This document shows, piece by piece, positions 1 to 5,452 of a stretch of 6,705 nt of DNA. A program made the translations under genes and the position numbers. The notes beneath the pieces are model-generated. The model searched no databases. It worked only from the letters and a program-made list of their open reading frames with translations, and was not told the DNA's origin. Position 1 is the stretch's first letter; every line of letters begins with the position of its first letter. This DNA is from Verrucomicrobiales bacterium (GTDB lineage: Bacteria > Verrucomicrobiota > Verrucomicrobiia > Verrucomicrobiales > Verrucomicrobiaceae), in NCBI GenBank assembly GCA_003506995.1, contig DNXB01000507.1, forward strand, positions 337 to 7,041, written 5' to 3'.

Positions 1-1
1 A

Positions 2-1195
2 GTGATCATCACCGTGGACAACTGCGGCGTGCCCGCGTCCATGCGCGCCGAAGTGCTGAAACGCCTCGCCGCCGCAGGCAAGACCGTGCAGGACGAGCGT
101 TTCGCCCTGCACTCCACCCACACGCACTGCGCCCCCATGCTCAAGGGTGTGCTGCCTTTCATGTTTGGCGCGGATCTGCCTGCGGATCAGCAGGAGCGCG
201 TGGATCGTTACACCGAGACATTGACCGAAAAGATGGTGAAAACCATCAGTGATGCTCTGGGTCAAATGCAGCCTGCTCATCTCGACTGGGGCGGCGGAAA
301 AGTTTATTTCGCCTACAACCGCCGCATGAAGACCGAAACCGGATTTCAAAACGCTCAAAACTTCAGCGGTCCCAGCGACCGCGCCCTGCCCGTGCTGCGG
401 GTGCGCTCCGCCGACGGCAAAAAGCTCATCGCCACCCATGTGAGCTACGCCTGCCACTGCACCACGCTGGGCATCGACGAAATCCATGGCGACTGGGCGG
501 GCATGGCGCATGCCGAGATGGAACTGCGCTTCCCAGGAGCCGTTTGCCTCGTCGCCATCGGCTGCGGCGCGGACCAGAACCCCTACCCCAGACGTGAGCT
601 GCGCTTCGCCAGCGATCATGGGGTCAATCTCGCGAAGGAAATCGTGCGAGTCATCAACAAGCCCATGCGTCCGCTGTCAGGCCCGCTCAACTGCGCCACC
701 AGCGAGGTCATGCTCCCTTACGACAAGCTGCCCACCAAAGAAGAGTGGCAGGCCAAGGCGGCTGACAAAAACAAACACACTGCTCACCACGCGAAGAAGC
801 ATCTCGAAATGCTCGAACGCGGTGAAAAAATCCCACCCGCCCTGCCCTACATGGTGCAGGTATGGCACTACGGTAACGACCTGCTCACCATCAACCTGCC
901 CGGCGAGGTCGTGGTGGATTACAGCCTGCGCTTCAAACGCGAGTTCGACCCCGCCCGCACCTGGGTGAACGGTTACACCAACGACGTGCCCTGCTACATC
1001 CCCTCCCAACGTGTCTGGGAAGAGGGCGGCTACGAGGCTGCTGGCGCGATGATTTATTACGGCCGCCCCACGCGCTTCGCCTCCGGCATCGAGAACATCA
1101 TCGCCGGCACCGTGAAAAAACTTGTGCCCCAGGAGTTCATCGCCCGGCGCTTGCAGCCCGCCACGCAGCCGCTCGTGGACGACCTCAAGAAGTGA
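2..1195 (+). CDS. Neutral/alkaline non-lysosomal ceramidase-family hydrolase, 5'-truncated by window edge
   Basis: The open frame enters from the left edge; 397 residues are visible and the true N-terminus lies outside, so the GTG at base 2 is probably an internal Val. Seen: HSTHTHCAP at residues 37-45, the family's first zinc-histidine motif; a second metal-type His152 inside ACHCTTLG, followed by GDWAG (163-167); GCGADQNP (187-194); LPGE (299-302), whose Glu is a candidate zinc ligand; GYTNDVPCY (324-332) and EGGYE (341-345), which probably supply the Tyr near the metal. Family knowledge: these zinc enzymes hydrolyse the amide bond of N-acyl sphingoid lipids. Many bacterial homologues in Planctomycetes/Verrucomicrobia have untested substrates, so ceramide is not assured. 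A signal peptide cannot be assessed. Cysteines flank His152 on both sides. The 3' end overlaps the convergent methyltransferase gene by 11 bp. The family call is firm; the substrate is open. Confidence 0.88.
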   Translation: MIITVDNCGVPASMRAEVLKRLAAAGKTVQDERFALHSTHTHCAPMLKGVLPFMFGADLPADQQERVDRYTETLTEKMVKTISDALGQMQPAHLDWGGGKVYFAYNRRMKTETGFQNAQNFSGPSDRALPVLRVRSADGKKLIATHVSYACHCTTLGIDEIHGDWAGMAHAEMELRFPGAVCLVAIGCGADQNPYPRRELRFASDHGVNLAKEIVRVINKPMRPLSGPLNCATSEVMLPYDKLPTKEEWQAKAADKNKHTAHHAKKHLEMLERGEKIPPALPYMVQVWHYGNDLLTINLPGEVVVDYSLRFKREFDPARTWVNGYTNDVPCYIPSQRVWEEGGYEAAGAMIYYGRPTRFASGIENIIAGTVKKLVPQEFIARRLQPATQPLVDDLKK

Positions 1196-1763
1196 GCCGC
1201 AGAACCCGCAGCAATTCCCGCCCTTCCCGGCCCGGATACGCGGCTTCCGGCGTGTAGCTCTCGATCACCTCAAACTGCTCCGCAAAAAGCGCGGCCAGCT
1301 CCTCAGGCGAGATGCCAAACGGCGGCCCGGTTTCGCCAGGGTCCATCTCGGGATTCACGAACCAGGTGCCGATCAGCAGCCCGCCCGGTTTCAGCAGCCT
1401 TGCCACCGCATCCAGATACCTCTCCCGCCACTCCGGCGGTAATGCGCAGAGACAAGTGTGCTCGATGATGGCGTCAAACTCACCCTGGTGCTCAAACAGA
1501 TCCGCCAGCACAAACCGCTCCGCCAGTTGCGGGTAACGCTCCTTCGCCCGCGCAATCGCCGTCGGCGCGATGTCGAGACCGTGCGCGTCGATACCAAGCG
1601 AAACGAGGTGCGCCACATCATGGCCCACGCCGCATCCCGGCACCAGGACACGCCCTGAAACCTTGTTGCGCGCCAACCACTCCACCAGTGGCGGCGAGGG
1701 CTGACCCTTGTCCCAAGGGGTGAAGTTTTCCTGATATGCCTGGTCCCAGTTCGTGATGTTCAT
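1185..1763 (-). CDS. TPMT-like class I SAM-dependent methyltransferase
   Basis: 192 residues, a complete single-domain protein. The N-terminus WDQAYQENFTPWDKGQPSPPL (residues 6-26) carries the W...Y...PWD.G.P.P signature of the thiopurine S-methyltransferase/thiol methyltransferase superfamily. The SAM-binding motif I is VLVPGCGVGHD (39-49), with the acidic ribose-binding end of strand 2 at GLDIAPTAI (62-70). EHTCLCALPPEWRERY (101-116) matches the family's post-motif II segment, and LLKPGGLLIG (123-132) is the usual strand 5 turn. By family it transfers methyl groups to small nucleophiles such as thiols or halides in the cytoplasm; the real acceptor is unknown. Start: the ATG overlaps the FkbM stop as ATGA, implying translational coupling, with no clear Shine-Dalgarno of its own. 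Its 3' end overlaps the ceramidase-like gene by 11 bp with no terminator between them. The nearby IS may reduce its expression by polarity. Confidence 0.88.
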   Translation of the reverse strand: MNITNWDQAYQENFTPWDKGQPSPPLVEWLARNKVSGRVLVPGCGVGHDVAHLVSLGIDAHGLDIAPTAIARAKERYPQLAERFVLADLFEHQGEFDAIIEHTCLCALPPEWRERYLDAVARLLKPGGLLIGTWFVNPEMDPGETGPPFGISPEELAALFAEQFEVIESYTPEAAYPGREGRELLRVLRLTS

Positions 1764-2656
1764 GTCAAAAGTCGTTCGTGAATGAGTTGTTCGCCGCGTG
1801 GCGTGAAGGCTACCACATCGCCTTCGAGACCATGCGTCACCAGTTGACGCGCATCATGCTCGTAGCGGGCGATTTGATAGCCGCGCTCGCGCAGAAAGCC
1901 ATAAATCTCCGCCTCGGTGACGCCGTAGCGCTCATGCGAGTGGTTCATCTCAAACAAGATCACCGGCAGCCTTCCGGCCCGCATCGCGTTTTCCGCGCCT
2001 TGAAACACGGACAGCTCAAAACCTTCCACATCCACCTTCAGCAGCGAAATTTCGCGCTCGGGCAAGATCGAGTCCAACGTGCGCACCGGCACCCTCGGGC
2101 CATTTCCGTCCAGTTCGACATGTGCGAGCGCGTCCGCGTCGCAGAAAGCCATTTCGCCCGCTTTTTCGCCCAAAGCGCATGCCTCGATTTTCACGCTCGT
2201 GATGCCGTTGAGCCGCAAATTCTCCTCCAGCCGACCCCGGTTCCGCAAACTCGGCTCCACCGCCACCACTTGACCATTCTTGACGATCCTTGACGCAGGC
2301 AAAGTGTACAACCCGATGTTCGCCCCCGCGTCCACAAACCTGTCCCCTGCCCTCAAGAACTCCGTGATGAACTTCGCCGTGTCCCAGTCATGAAATTCCC
2401 CACGCTGCACCACATGCAGCGCGATGATGCTGTCTGGATAACAGCGTAGTTTCAACTCTCCGAACACCCGCAGCGTCCACGGCCCGCGCAGCGTTTTCTT
2501 GTTCACCAGCCACAGCACGCTGCGCAGCAGCACCTGCACACGCCGGCCTCGATTTCCTGGCGCGCGCCAGATGCGCTTCGGCAGTGTTTTAAAACCTCCA
2601 AAAGATGAGAAAAAAGTTGTACCCCTGAGACACAAAGGCGATAGAGAAGGCCTCAT
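1760..2656 (-). CDS. FkbM-family methyltransferase whose 5' end is replaced by IS sequence
   Basis: The ATG-initiated frame encodes 298 residues, but residues 1-26 are translated from the left end of the insertion sequence, including its inverted repeat. Native sequence starts at Lys27 (KRIWRAPGN). Family evidence: SAM-binding motif I FVDAGANIGLYT (107-118), VVAVEPS (130-136) with the acidic strand 2 residue, NLRLNG (146-151), VRTLDSIL (191-198), and the FkbM hallmark LLKVDVEGFE (205-214) followed by ILFEMN (233-238). FkbM enzymes O-methylate sugars, polyketides or glycans in the cytosol; the substrate here cannot be read. The native start was probably a GTG now stranded at 3437-3435 beyond the IS, giving about 273-281 residues. 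The IS-supplied ATG at 2656 has no Shine-Dalgarno, so whether protein is still made is uncertain. The catalytic domain is whole and free of stops. A TTG at 2662 is an alternative start. The stop overlaps the next gene's ATG. Confidence 0.85.
   Translation of the reverse strand: MRPSLSPLCLRGTTFFSSFGGFKTLPKRIWRAPGNRGRRVQVLLRSVLWLVNKKTLRGPWTLRVFGELKLRCYPDSIIALHVVQRGEFHDWDTAKFITEFLRAGDRFVDAGANIGLYTLPASRIVKNGQVVAVEPSLRNRGRLEENLRLNGITSVKIEACALGEKAGEMAFCDADALAHVELDGNGPRVPVRTLDSILPEREISLLKVDVEGFELSVFQGAENAMRAGRLPVILFEMNHSHERYGVTEAEIYGFLRERGYQIARYEHDARQLVTHGLEGDVVAFTPRGEQLIHERLLT
2580..2598 (+). repeat. Left terminal inverted repeat of the IS
   Basis: Sequence GGCAGTGTTTTAAAACCTC. It matches the reverse complement of 3415-3433 at 18 of 19 positions, differing only at base 2583 (A versus G). 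Identity stops sharply on both sides. It contains the perfect palindrome GTTTTAAAAC. Read on the minus strand it encodes part of the N-terminal extension now fused to the FkbM frame. Confidence 0.85.
2644..2650 (+). promoter_or_regulatory. Candidate ribosome binding site for the frame-0 transposase start
   Basis: GAGAAGG lies 4 nt before the ATG at 2655 and is a reasonable Shine-Dalgarno match. The competing ATG at 2675, in the main transposase frame, has only CAACCAACGATTTCA before it. This favours 2655 as the true start, which then requires a frameshift to make full transposase. A promoter in the 2599-2643 leader is possible (TTGTAC at 2617, GATAGA at 2640, 17-nt spacer), but both hexamers match consensus at only three positions. 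Confidence 0.45.
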
Positions 2657-2723
2657 GCTCAACCAACGATTTCAATGGTGGGGGCCGCTCAGGCAGCGGC
2701 TCTTAAAAAAGGTCGCGTTGTAA
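2655..2723 (+). CDS. Short frame-0 leader of the transposase (22 codons, ends at TAA)
   Basis: The frame beginning at ATG 2655 reads MLNQRFQWWGPLRQRLLKK and then VAL-stop. The aromatic WWGPL and RLL pattern resembles the start of IS5-family transposases, where a W..I.PLLP-type segment precedes the GRP motif. The main frame at this point instead gives the low-complexity MVGAAQAAALKK. A -1 shift after codon 19 joins this peptide to GRVVKNGGRP and the rest of the transposase, giving a 256-residue product. This is inference from motif resemblance, start-site quality and the phased slippery heptamer. The alternative is a plain single-base indel in the A-run. Confidence 0.5.
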   Translation: MLNQRFQWWGPLRQRLLKKVAL

Positions 2724-3424
2724 AAAATGGCGGGCGACCGGTGACCGAGATGAGCTTGGTGCTCGACGCCTTGTTCTATCGTCTGCGCAATTGCGGCCCG
2801 TGGCGCGACCTGCCGTCGCAGTATGGTCCTTGGCAGACGATCTATGGGTGGCATCGCACCTTCGCACGCACCGGGCTTTGGTTGACTTTGCTCAAGAGCT
2901 TTGCCCGCAAGGTCGGCAACCCGGTAGTGCTGGTAGATGGCACTCATGTCGTGGCACATCAAAGCGCGGCCAACCCAGTTGGCGGAGCTGCGGCTCAGGC
3001 GATGGGGAAAACACGCGGCGGACGCAACAGCAAGGTGATGGCGCTGACAGATCGTAAAGGCAGGCTGATGAACTTCATGGTCGTCGAGGGCCAGTGCTAC
3101 GAAGGCAAACACGTCAGGGCATTACTGCCCAAGTGGCAAAAGTGGAAGGTGGTGGGAGACAAGGGCTTCGATAGCGACAAACTGCGCAAGGAGTTGGAGC
3201 GGCTGGGCCATGTGACATGCTTCCCCGGTAAAAAGAACCGGATTCGCAAGGTGTCCTACAGCAAGAAACTCTATCGTGTGCGATATCGCGTCGAGAACTT
3301 CTTCTGCCGCATCAAGCGCTGGGCGTGCCTTGCCATGCGTCGCGATAAACTCTCGCTGCACTTCTCCTCCTTGCTGGCTTTCGCTGCCGTCATCGACTGG
3401 ATGCAGCCGCTCAAGAGGTTTTAA
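2675..3424 (+). CDS. IS5-family DDE transposase
   Basis: This frame gives 249 residues from ATG 2675, or 256 if entered by -1 frameshift from ATG 2655. An N-terminal DNA-binding/DUF4096-like region spans GGRPVTEMSLVLDALFYRLR (19-38) to WRDLPSQYGPWQTIYGW (43-59). The catalytic core follows: first Asp in VLVDGTHV (D88), second Asp in VVGDKGFDS (D162), and Glu207 within the IS5-type signature Y(2)R(3)E(6)K, seen exactly as Y200, R203, E207 and K214. The segment GKTRGGRNSKVMALTD (111-126) is also typical. The enzyme cuts and rejoins the element's ends. All three catalytic acids are present, so it appears active in principle. The TAA stop lies inside the right inverted repeat. The start is the uncertain part: ATG 2675 lacks a ribosome binding site, and the frame 5' of the A-run looks less transposase-like than the alternative frame. 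Confidence 0.92.
   Translation: MVGAAQAAALKKGRVVKNGGRPVTEMSLVLDALFYRLRNCGPWRDLPSQYGPWQTIYGWHRTFARTGLWLTLLKSFARKVGNPVVLVDGTHVVAHQSAANPVGGAAAQAMGKTRGGRNSKVMALTDRKGRLMNFMVVEGQCYEGKHVRALLPKWQKWKVVGDKGFDSDKLRKELERLGHVTCFPGKKNRIRKVSYSKKLYRVRYRVENFFCRIKRWACLAMRRDKLSLHFSSLLAFAAVIDWMQPLKRF
2705..2711 (+). promoter_or_regulatory. Putative -1 programmed frameshift site (A_AAA_AAG) with downstream hairpin
   Basis: In the 2655 frame the codons are TTA AAA AAG, so AAAAAAG sits exactly in the X_XXY_YYZ phase used by dnaX and many IS elements. Slippage by -1 places the ribosome on GGT at 2711, in the transposase frame. GGTCGC (2711-2716) can pair perfectly with GCGACC (2734-2739), a 6-bp stem with a 17-nt loop that holds the frame-0 stop at 2721. 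The stem begins at the last base of the heptamer, closer than the usual 5-8 nt spacing, so its stimulatory role is uncertain. Confidence 0.5.
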
Positions 3425-3433
3425 AACACCGCC
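3415..3433 (-). repeat. Right terminal inverted repeat of the IS
   Basis: Read on the minus strand it is GGCGGTGTTTTAAAACCTC, matching the left repeat at 18 of 19 positions, with 15 consecutive identical bases from GTG to CTC. It contains the transposase stop codon (3422-3424) and the palindromic GTTTTAAAAC core. Confidence 0.85.
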
Positions 3434-3434
3434 T

Positions 3435-3445
3435 CACAAGCTCCC
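3435..3445 (-). other. Stranded start region (GGGAG and GTG) of the interrupted FkbM gene
   Basis: On the minus strand GGGAG (3445-3441) lies 3 nt before GTG (3437-3435), just downstream of the secreted-protein stop. At present this GTG opens only eight codons before a TGA inside the IS right end. Deleting 856 bp (IS plus one TC) or 832 bp (one copy of the shared 10-mer plus the intervening DNA) puts it in frame with the FkbM body. It is therefore the likely original start, about 17 nt after the upstream stop. This is inference. Confidence 0.5.
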
Positions 3446-3454
3446 AATAACTGC

Positions 3455-3964
3455 TCACGGCGTTTTTTGCTTCTCGTGCTTGATCGTTCCTTCCAGCGTC
3501 GTCTGCCCCGCGTCACCAGTGAAGAGCACCTTGCTCTCAATCACGTCTTTCTGCTCGCCTTTGAAGCTGTCGAGCACGGTGATGCTGCTCTGCCCGTTGC
3601 CGGTGACGGCCTTGAGTTCCAGCGTGAGGTTCACCTCGGAGACATTGCCTTCAAAACGGATCGTCTGGGATGCCTCCGGGCCGCTGAGGATCGCCTCGAA
3701 CATGTCCGTGCCTGCGTTGTGCGTCATCGTCCATTTGAACGGCTGCGTGTCGCCGTTCATCGTGCGGGTGCCTTCGATCAGGAAGGTGTTGTCGCCATCC
3801 ACCTTGCCCGTCCACTCCTCTGTGATGGTGACTAGGTTGTCGTTCTCGCCTTTCAACTCACCCGCGGCCTTCCAGTTTCCGACGAAGTGCTTGAAGAACA
3901 CATGCGTGGACAAATCCGCCCAGGCGGGTGTGGCGAGCAGAAAAATGAGGAGGAGCGTCTTCAT
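3455..3964 (-). CDS. Small secreted beta-rich protein, DUF1579/lipocalin-like (tentative)
   Basis: 169 residues. A clear Sec signal peptide is seen: Lys2, a hydrophobic core LLLIFLLA (4-11), and an AWA cleavage site at residues 14-16, giving a mature protein of about 153 residues beginning DLSTHVFF. No lipobox cysteine is present, so it is probably periplasmic or secreted. The mature N-terminus HFVGNWKAAGE (26-36) has the F.G.W...G pattern of lipocalin-like and DUF1579-type barrels. The remainder alternates charged and hydrophobic residues (TITEEWTG, FKWTMTHN, TIRFEGNV, LTLELKAV, KVLFTGDA, TLEGTIKH), as expected for a meander of beta strands. No catalytic motif is visible. The ATG overlaps the DUF1501 stop as ATGA, so the two are probably co-translated and may act in the same compartment. 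The family assignment is weak; secretion is well supported. Confidence 0.8.
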   Translation of the reverse strand: MKTLLLIFLLATPAWADLSTHVFFKHFVGNWKAAGELKGENDNLVTITEEWTGKVDGDNTFLIEGTRTMNGDTQPFKWTMTHNAGTDMFEAILSGPEASQTIRFEGNVSEVNLTLELKAVTGNGQSSITVLDSFKGEQKDVIESKVLFTGDAGQTTLEGTIKHEKQKTP

Positions 3965-5358
3965 GCGATGATGTCGTGAATCACTTTGCCGTAGCTGATT
4001 GGCACGTCGCGGCCGATCACGTCCTTGACCATCGTTTCGGGATGGATGCCGAGCAGGTGATACATCGTGGCTGCAAGATCATCAGGCTTCACCGGCTTGT
4101 CGGCGGGATGCTCGCCGTTTTTGTCAGAGGCACCATGAACAAAACCGCGTTTCACACCGCCACCGGCGAGCAGCGCGGTATAGCACTGCGGCCAGTGGTC
4201 GCGGGAGATGTTCTTGTTGATCTTCGGCGTGCGGCCAAACTCGCCCACCCACACAACGAGCGTCTCGTCCAGCAGACCGCGTTCGTCGAGATCGGTCAAA
4301 AACGTCGGCAGTGTCTGCTCGGTGATCGGCAGATGATACTTCTCGATGATCGGGAACATGCGCGTGTCATTGAACCCATGCGTGTCCCAACCGCCTTCGG
4401 TCGTGCTCTGTCCGCCGATGCCTTGGGAAAAATTGACCGTCACAAACTTCACGCCTGCTTCCACAAGACGTCGCGCCATAAGCAGGCTCTGGCCATAGGA
4501 CGAGCGGCCATACGCATCGCGCACCTTGTCCGGCTCTTTCGTGAGGTCGAAGGCCGCGCGCAGCTTCTCGCTGTGCAGCATGGAGAGCGCCTTGTCGTAA
4601 TAGCTTTCGATCCCACGCGCCTCGGCGGAGAAATCGAGCATCCGCGTCTGCGAATCGACGAGCTTTTGCAGCTCACGCCGCGCATTGAGCCGCTCGAAGC
4701 TCACATTGCTCGGCAGGCTCAGCTCCGGCAGCGCGAAATCCGGCGCGTTCGGATCTCGCAGCACGATGAAAGGATCGTGCTCCTTGCCGAGGAAGCTCGC
4801 GCGTTGTCCCGGTGTCACGCTGCCATCGCTCACGATGTAAGGAAAGGTCGTCGCCGTCGGGATTTCGCCTTTCAATGGAGCCAGGGCATCCACGACCGAC
4901 GAGTAGGCTGGGAAAAGATCCGGGGAATCTTTGAGACGCTGATCATCACTTGGCGGCGCATGGCCGCTCAGAGCGTAATAGCCCGCGCTGTTGTGATTTT
5001 TCATCGTGTGATGCACGGAGCGGACCAGCGTGACCTTGTCCATCACCTTCGCCGTCTTCGGCAGCTTCTCAGAGACCCAGATGCCGTCCGCGCTCGATTT
5101 GATCGGCTTGTGAAAGCCACGAATGCCCTCAGGAGCATCCGGTTTCATGTCAAAGGTCTCCAAATGGCTCGGCCCGCCCCACTGGAAGCAAAAGATGACC
5201 GACTTAGCCTTCGCCACCAGCTTCTCCAGCGGCTGGTGCTCCGCCGCACGGAGGAAACGCGGCATCGTCAGCCCGAACATCCCCAAACCGCCCGCCGAGA
5301 GCAGTTGGCGGCGGCTGATGCGCGTGCAGGCACCGGTGGGATTGAAGCGATGGGACAT
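3961..5358 (-). CDS. DUF1501 protein with Tat signal (alkaline-phosphatase/sulfatase-like fold)
   Basis: 465 residues from ATG 5358; a TTG at 5370 would add four residues and is less likely. The N-terminus has a twin-arginine signal, SRRQLLSAGGLGMFGL (15-30), so the protein should be exported folded through Tat. DUF1501 landmarks in order: CFQWGGPSHLETFDMKP (57-73), TLVRSVHH (110-117), HNSAGYYALSGHAP (122-135), GGWDTHGFN (322-330), VVWVGEFGRTPKIN (368-381), SRDHWPQCY (385-393) and a C-terminal KPDDLAATMYHLLGI (424-438). The family is abundant in Planctomycetes/Verrucomicrobia and related to the sulfatase/alkaline phosphatase superfamily. Its biochemical activity is not well defined and no sulfatase-type catalytic Cys/Ser motif is evident to me. 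It commonly sits beside a DUF1549/DUF1553 cytochrome gene, but none is in this window. It heads a minus-strand train and its stop overlaps the next ATG. Confidence 0.93.
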   Translation of the reverse strand: MSHRFNPTGACTRISRRQLLSAGGLGMFGLTMPRFLRAAEHQPLEKLVAKAKSVIFCFQWGGPSHLETFDMKPDAPEGIRGFHKPIKSSADGIWVSEKLPKTAKVMDKVTLVRSVHHTMKNHNSAGYYALSGHAPPSDDQRLKDSPDLFPAYSSVVDALAPLKGEIPTATTFPYIVSDGSVTPGQRASFLGKEHDPFIVLRDPNAPDFALPELSLPSNVSFERLNARRELQKLVDSQTRMLDFSAEARGIESYYDKALSMLHSEKLRAAFDLTKEPDKVRDAYGRSSYGQSLLMARRLVEAGVKFVTVNFSQGIGGQSTTEGGWDTHGFNDTRMFPIIEKYHLPITEQTLPTFLTDLDERGLLDETLVVWVGEFGRTPKINKNISRDHWPQCYTALLAGGGVKRGFVHGASDKNGEHPADKPVKPDDLAATMYHLLGIHPETMVKDVIGRDVPISYGKVIHDIIA

Positions 5359-5452
5359 GGGTGAAATCAAACGTGGTGCAGCATGGCGCTATTTCCTCAC
5401 GATACCAGCAGGCGGATTGACATCCGACGGCGTGGTTGTTTGCTTCGCACCC
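5359..5452. promoter_or_regulatory. Divergent intergenic region with candidate promoters
   Basis: This 94-bp gap separates the divergent DUF1501 and CDP-alcohol phosphotransferase genes, so promoters for both probably lie in or near it. On the plus strand a perfect TTGACA occurs at 5417-5422, but nothing close to TATAAT follows at 16-18 nt. Initiation from it would begin almost at the ATG (5453), i.e. a near-leaderless mRNA. On the minus strand TGGTATCGT (5407-5399) resembles an extended -10 about 41 nt before the DUF1501 ATG, without a clear -35. Neither gene has a convincing Shine-Dalgarno. Confidence 0.25.

Larger units (their letters stand above)
2580..3433 (+). mobile_element. IS5-family insertion sequence, about 854 bp, apparently complete
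   Basis: The element is defined by 19-bp terminal inverted repeats (18/19 identical) around one DDE transposase that fills almost all of it; the stop codon lies inside the right repeat. Length and layout fit the compact IS427-type members of the IS5 family. The dinucleotide TC directly abuts both outer ends (2578-2579 and 3434-3435), a possible 2-bp target duplication that could also be chance. An alternative boundary is possible because the palindromic 10-mer GTTTTAAAAC occurs at both ends (2586-2595 and 3418-3427) and could itself be a duplicated target. It sits between the secreted-protein gene and the FkbM gene, separating the latter from its presumed start and operon promoter. The reading frame shows no premature stop beyond the one expected at a -1 frameshift site, so the insertion may be recent. 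Confidence 0.85.

Noticed and set aside
486..968. 160-codon alternative plus-strand frame inside the ceramidase-like gene
   Set aside because: Composition dominated by Ser, Arg, Pro and Cys, typical of an off-frame reading of GC-rich coding DNA; the metal motifs are in the other frame.
1778..2293. 171-codon plus-strand frame opposite the FkbM gene
   Set aside because: No domain or ribosome binding site; the minus strand encodes clear FkbM and SAM-binding motifs.
2499..2654. Upstream part of the frame containing the transposase leader, extending left of the IS
   Set aside because: It crosses the IS boundary into antisense FkbM sequence, so it cannot be an ancestral part of the transposase; ATG 2655 with its ribosome binding site is the sensible start.
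2672..3112. 146-codon minus-strand frame inside the IS
   Set aside because: It is antisense to the transposase and its sequence looks non-conserved; passenger genes in such compact IS5 elements are not expected.
3424..3454. Possible terminator between the convergent transposase and secreted-protein genes
   Set aside because: The only palindrome is the AT-rich GTTTTAAAAC of the inverted repeat, which has no GC stem or following T-run.
3976..5364. 462-codon plus-strand open frame lying entirely antisense to the DUF1501 gene
   Set aside because: The protein is rich in His/Arg with no recognisable domain, while the opposite strand carries all DUF1501 motifs and a Tat signal. Long antisense frames are expected opposite GC-rich coding sequence.
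5123..5452. Upstream extension of the CDP-alcohol phosphotransferase frame to an ATG at 5123
   Set aside because: The added 110 residues are antisense to the DUF1501 N-terminus, lack hydrophobic or family features, and the conserved sequence starts just after ATG 5453.
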